Assembly (NCBI GenBank): GCA_003255065.1
Contig: QAOA01001291.1
Location: 75,416 to 139,415 of the forward strand
DNA length: 64,000 bases
From: Cercis canadensis
Lineage: Eukaryota; Streptophyta; Magnoliopsida; Fabales; Fabaceae
Reading direction: 5' to 3'
Shown here: one piece after another, positions 61,174 to 64,000 of the stretch
Numbering within the stretch: position 1 is the stretch's first letter
How the letters are laid out: each line of letters begins with the position of its first letter
Notes under the pieces: model-generated
What the model was told of the DNA's origin: nothing
Database searches by the model: none
The model's input: only the letters and a program-made list of their open reading frames with translations
Translations under genes and position numbers: made by a program

Positions 61174-64000
61174 AGAAAAAAAAAAAAATTAAGTTCAAAC
61201 GGTGCGTTTTGGTCTTCATGTTTAAAACCCATTTTCTTCCCTCTTCCCCCACGCACACACCCCTCTCCTCTCCTTCACCATTTTCTCTCCTAAGCTTATC
61301 TCTCTCTCCCTTTCGTAATCCATCACCCAACCTATTCCCCTCACCAAATTTCTTCCCACACTCACATTCCACACTACTTTCGCACCGTTCTCTTCCACCC
61401 ACACCTCCATTCACACTTTCACGCACTTCCTTTCACCCATTCAGAGTGCACCAACGCCATTAGCGCACAAGGGCATTTCGGGTTCAAAGTTTTCCCTCCC
61501 TCAGGTATGTTTCTTTCACCTTCCTTACTTGTTTCTCTAATTGCTTGTCGTCTAGCCAATTTTAGAGGTTTACCATAATTCCACATGAGGTTAGTTTATT
61601 TTTGGACTTTCATGCCTGCATGCTGTTTGACGAAATTCTTCAATGAAAATCACCTATAAGCATGCGCGAATTTATACCCTTTCCAAATTCCATGTGCCCC
61701 CTACTTCCCAAATGGATAGTCATATGACCTTGTAAGGACTTGTAGAGAACCTTTTCAGGACTTTACTTAGCAACATCATGATTACTTAGCATCCTTAGGC
61801 GCGCACTTTTTGTACATGCATGCTGGCCACTTTCTAAATTCCTATTGCTCTGTGCTATTTGTCTGGGCTCTCTCGATGGTGCCATTATTTTTTGTTACTA
61901 TTACTGATCCATACAACCCCATATAGTACTTGGATGTCAAGTCAATTGTCGTGTTATATCGTGAGTATTTCCCGGGTGGTACCAACGTCCACATGCATTC
62001 CTGACAACTAAGCATATGTTCATCTATGCTCATGCCCTCATCTTACAATGTTCGAGCCTGTTACCTATGGGGATAGATCAATATAAATTTACATGCCCTA
62101 GATCTCATTTAAGACTTGACCCCTTTTGATGCTCAATTTTACACCTGTGCAAGCTTCAGATGTTTGTTTTCTGTTACTAATGCAGCATATCTTCCTGTGA
62201 CATATTGGAGGCATTTTTGCACCATTGATCATCCACTTGTCATAGGCACCGTGCTTTAATTTTTTGCATCCATGCTTTCTTGCACTTGATTCTAGCATAT
62301 CTGTCGCTATCTCTGTTCTAGTTGAGACATGGGTTGCATTTTCTTGCCATAGGCATCAGGTTACTGTCTTGCCCTATAATGTTAATCTCCCATAGACTTG
62401 CATGCTACTCCACTGTTAGTTTCATTGGCTTGTACAGTGTTGTTTCTTTTCTAGAATTGCTTTTCACTCTTTGTGCTTATGCGCTTATATAAGGCATACT
62501 TTTCGGCAAATTAGGCCCTTAATCTTTTACTTGTATGCCAAGTGCTACGTTTCCTGCCACAACACTCCTGTGCACTTGTGCGCACCTCACTCATTGCTGC
62601 ATGTCTGCACCTCTATCTTGAACAACATGCTGGACTAAAGCTTATTCTCTTAGTCCATTTATTGCATTGATTCTATTGTCTTGGGTTCTTACAGTGATTA
62701 TTATGAACCATAGGTGGTGCTCTACCACTAAATTATCTGCAATACACCATAATTTAGGACTTGCACCCTTTGCTGCTTAATGTGCATTTAGCTTGCATTC
62801 ATGCCCCAAACTTCCCAAGCCATTTCTACCCAGTCATTAAGAAATTTGACAAGCATTTCGGTCCAGTCCTGATGTGCACTGTAGCATAACATGCCATTAA
62901 GCATACCGCGCATCACATGCCTTATGTCTACTGGTTATTATTGCCACTCCCATACACTTGAGACACCATATTCCCCTATTTCCTTTTCTGTTTTGTTCTG
63001 TCTAATTACATAAATCCATGACAGTCTCTCTGGGTGCCATGCCTATTGGTCATGCTTGAGGATGTAAATAGTGCATTAAAGGGTATTTCTATTTAGCAGT
63101 TTTCACTTCTCTTTGTCACCCCACATGTCTATTTTTACCTGGGAAATGTCTGCTATCCGTACATACCTGACTACTTGTTCGCTATGTTGTTCGCTATGTT
63201 ATTCATCAGTGCACCACACTCATTAACCCTTATCTTTATCTTTTTCAGGTACACCGAACATCGACAACCATGGCACCTCTAGCCAAGAGCAAGGCTGTTG
63301 CATCCTCCTCTGGGTCCAGCACATATGACCGGAAGAAGTTCGTGCACAAGGAGGCCAAGGCTTAATTCTTAAATTCAGTGATCCATAAGGCCTTGGTGCC
63401 CGAGCAAGGGTTGATTTTCATCTGAGCGCTCAACCACAGGGTACGGGAGCTTGCCGACAACAACGGCTGGTTGCACTTTGTTGACCATCCTGTCACCGCT
63501 GTTGTGCCCTTAGTCAAAGAATTCTATGCCAACGCCAAATTCCACAAGGAATTCAAGGTATTTATGAGGGCCAAGTGGGTGCCATTTGACACTCGATCCA
63601 TCAATGCCCTCTTCGGTCTCCCAGACATTGAGGACGACGAGTATGTCCGCTACATCCATGACGGACCTGATTAGGACACTATTATCCGTTCCCTTTGCCA
63701 GCCGGAGACTCAGTGGAAGATGAGATATGACACTCCTGTATCTTTCAGAGCATCTGCCTTGGAGACTGTCAGCAAGGTGTGGTACCACTTCTTGTGTATC
63801 TGCCTCATCCCCACAGGTCACCTCAGCGATGTCACCGCGGCTCAGGCCGTTCTCCTCTATTGCATTGTGACAGGAAAATCCATCGACATCAGATCACTCA
63901 TCCAGCAGTCCATAGTCTGGTTCATTGACAACACCAAAGGCATAGCCTTTGGCCATCCATCCGTGATCCAAATGTTATGCCAGCAGGTAGGGGTCGAGTG
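61174..64000 (+). mobile_element. Second copy of the Athila 3' internal region (fossil, runs off window)
   Basis: It matches 50352-53175 almost base for base (offset 10822), with about 1 to 2% differences by eye. It holds the leader, the GTATGT donor (61505), the T-rich acceptor (TTTTTCAG, 63248) and the start of the 3' frame with the same domain. It joins the reversed LTR piece at an A run. The frame is broken. The rest lies outside the window. Confidence 0.85.

Noticed and set aside
42637-64000. A novel defence or mobile system at the right end
   Set aside because: All recognisable domains belong to Athila-type Gypsy elements; the unusual 3' frame is known from that group.

Overview
The window is plant nuclear DNA, most likely from a eudicot. 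It is AT-rich, its introns have plant GT/AG borders, it holds tRNA-derived plant SINEs, hAT, PIF/Harbinger and Mutator-type elements, Athila and Copia LTR elements, and a fragment of an ACC oxidase gene. I cannot name the species. I see no prokaryotic operon, CRISPR array or rRNA/tRNA gene.

The backbone is a head-to-tail array of six copies of one small minus-strand gene encoding an RFI2-like RING-H2 protein. A short exon 1 carries the first half of the RING, an intron of about 1.5 to 2.5 kb (longer where elements landed) follows, and exon 2 carries the second half plus an acidic tail. Exon 2/exon 1 positions are 447-571/2359-2470 (copy 1), 8321-8445/10677-10788 (copy 2), about 26138-26246/28698-28809 (copy 3), 30790-30923/36870-36981 (copy 4), 40478-40599/42162-42270 (copy 5) and 59183-59316 (copy 6, exon 1 not seen). 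Copies 2 and 4 keep all eight zinc ligands. Copy 5 has Asp in place of one His. Copies 1, 3 and 6 look dead. Downstream of the gene most copies also carry a conserved block with one open frame that may be a third exon.

Nearly all the size difference between copies comes from transposable elements. From left to right: a foldback element (2952-3264); a PIF/Harbinger-type element carrying part of an ACC oxidase gene (3656-5084); a degraded LTR (6108-7240); a retro-insertion beside a SINE in copy 2 (8738-9066); a miniature LTR element (11472-11769); a nested hAT region (12676-20072) with a decayed BED/hAT transposase gene; a second PIF/Harbinger element (22230-25745) with a transposase fragment and a mitochondrial-presequence-like exon; a Copia fossil in intron 1 of copy 4 (32897-35999); a long-palindrome element (37297-37846); a 13.7-kb Athila fossil with both LTRs and a 5-bp target duplication (42637-56374); and at the right edge a chimeric Athila piece (60821-64000) almost identical to the 3' part of the first.

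Assembly quality matters here. Several isolated N bases sit exactly where sequence is immediately repeated, so several apparent tandem duplications are probably unmerged contig ends. There is one 493-base gap (57742-58234) and a 47-base C run beside an N. Nothing here works as a multi-gene pathway. The biological content is a decaying, possibly partly active RING gene cluster that has been a repeated target for mobile elements. All calls rest on reading the sequence by eye; no database search was run.
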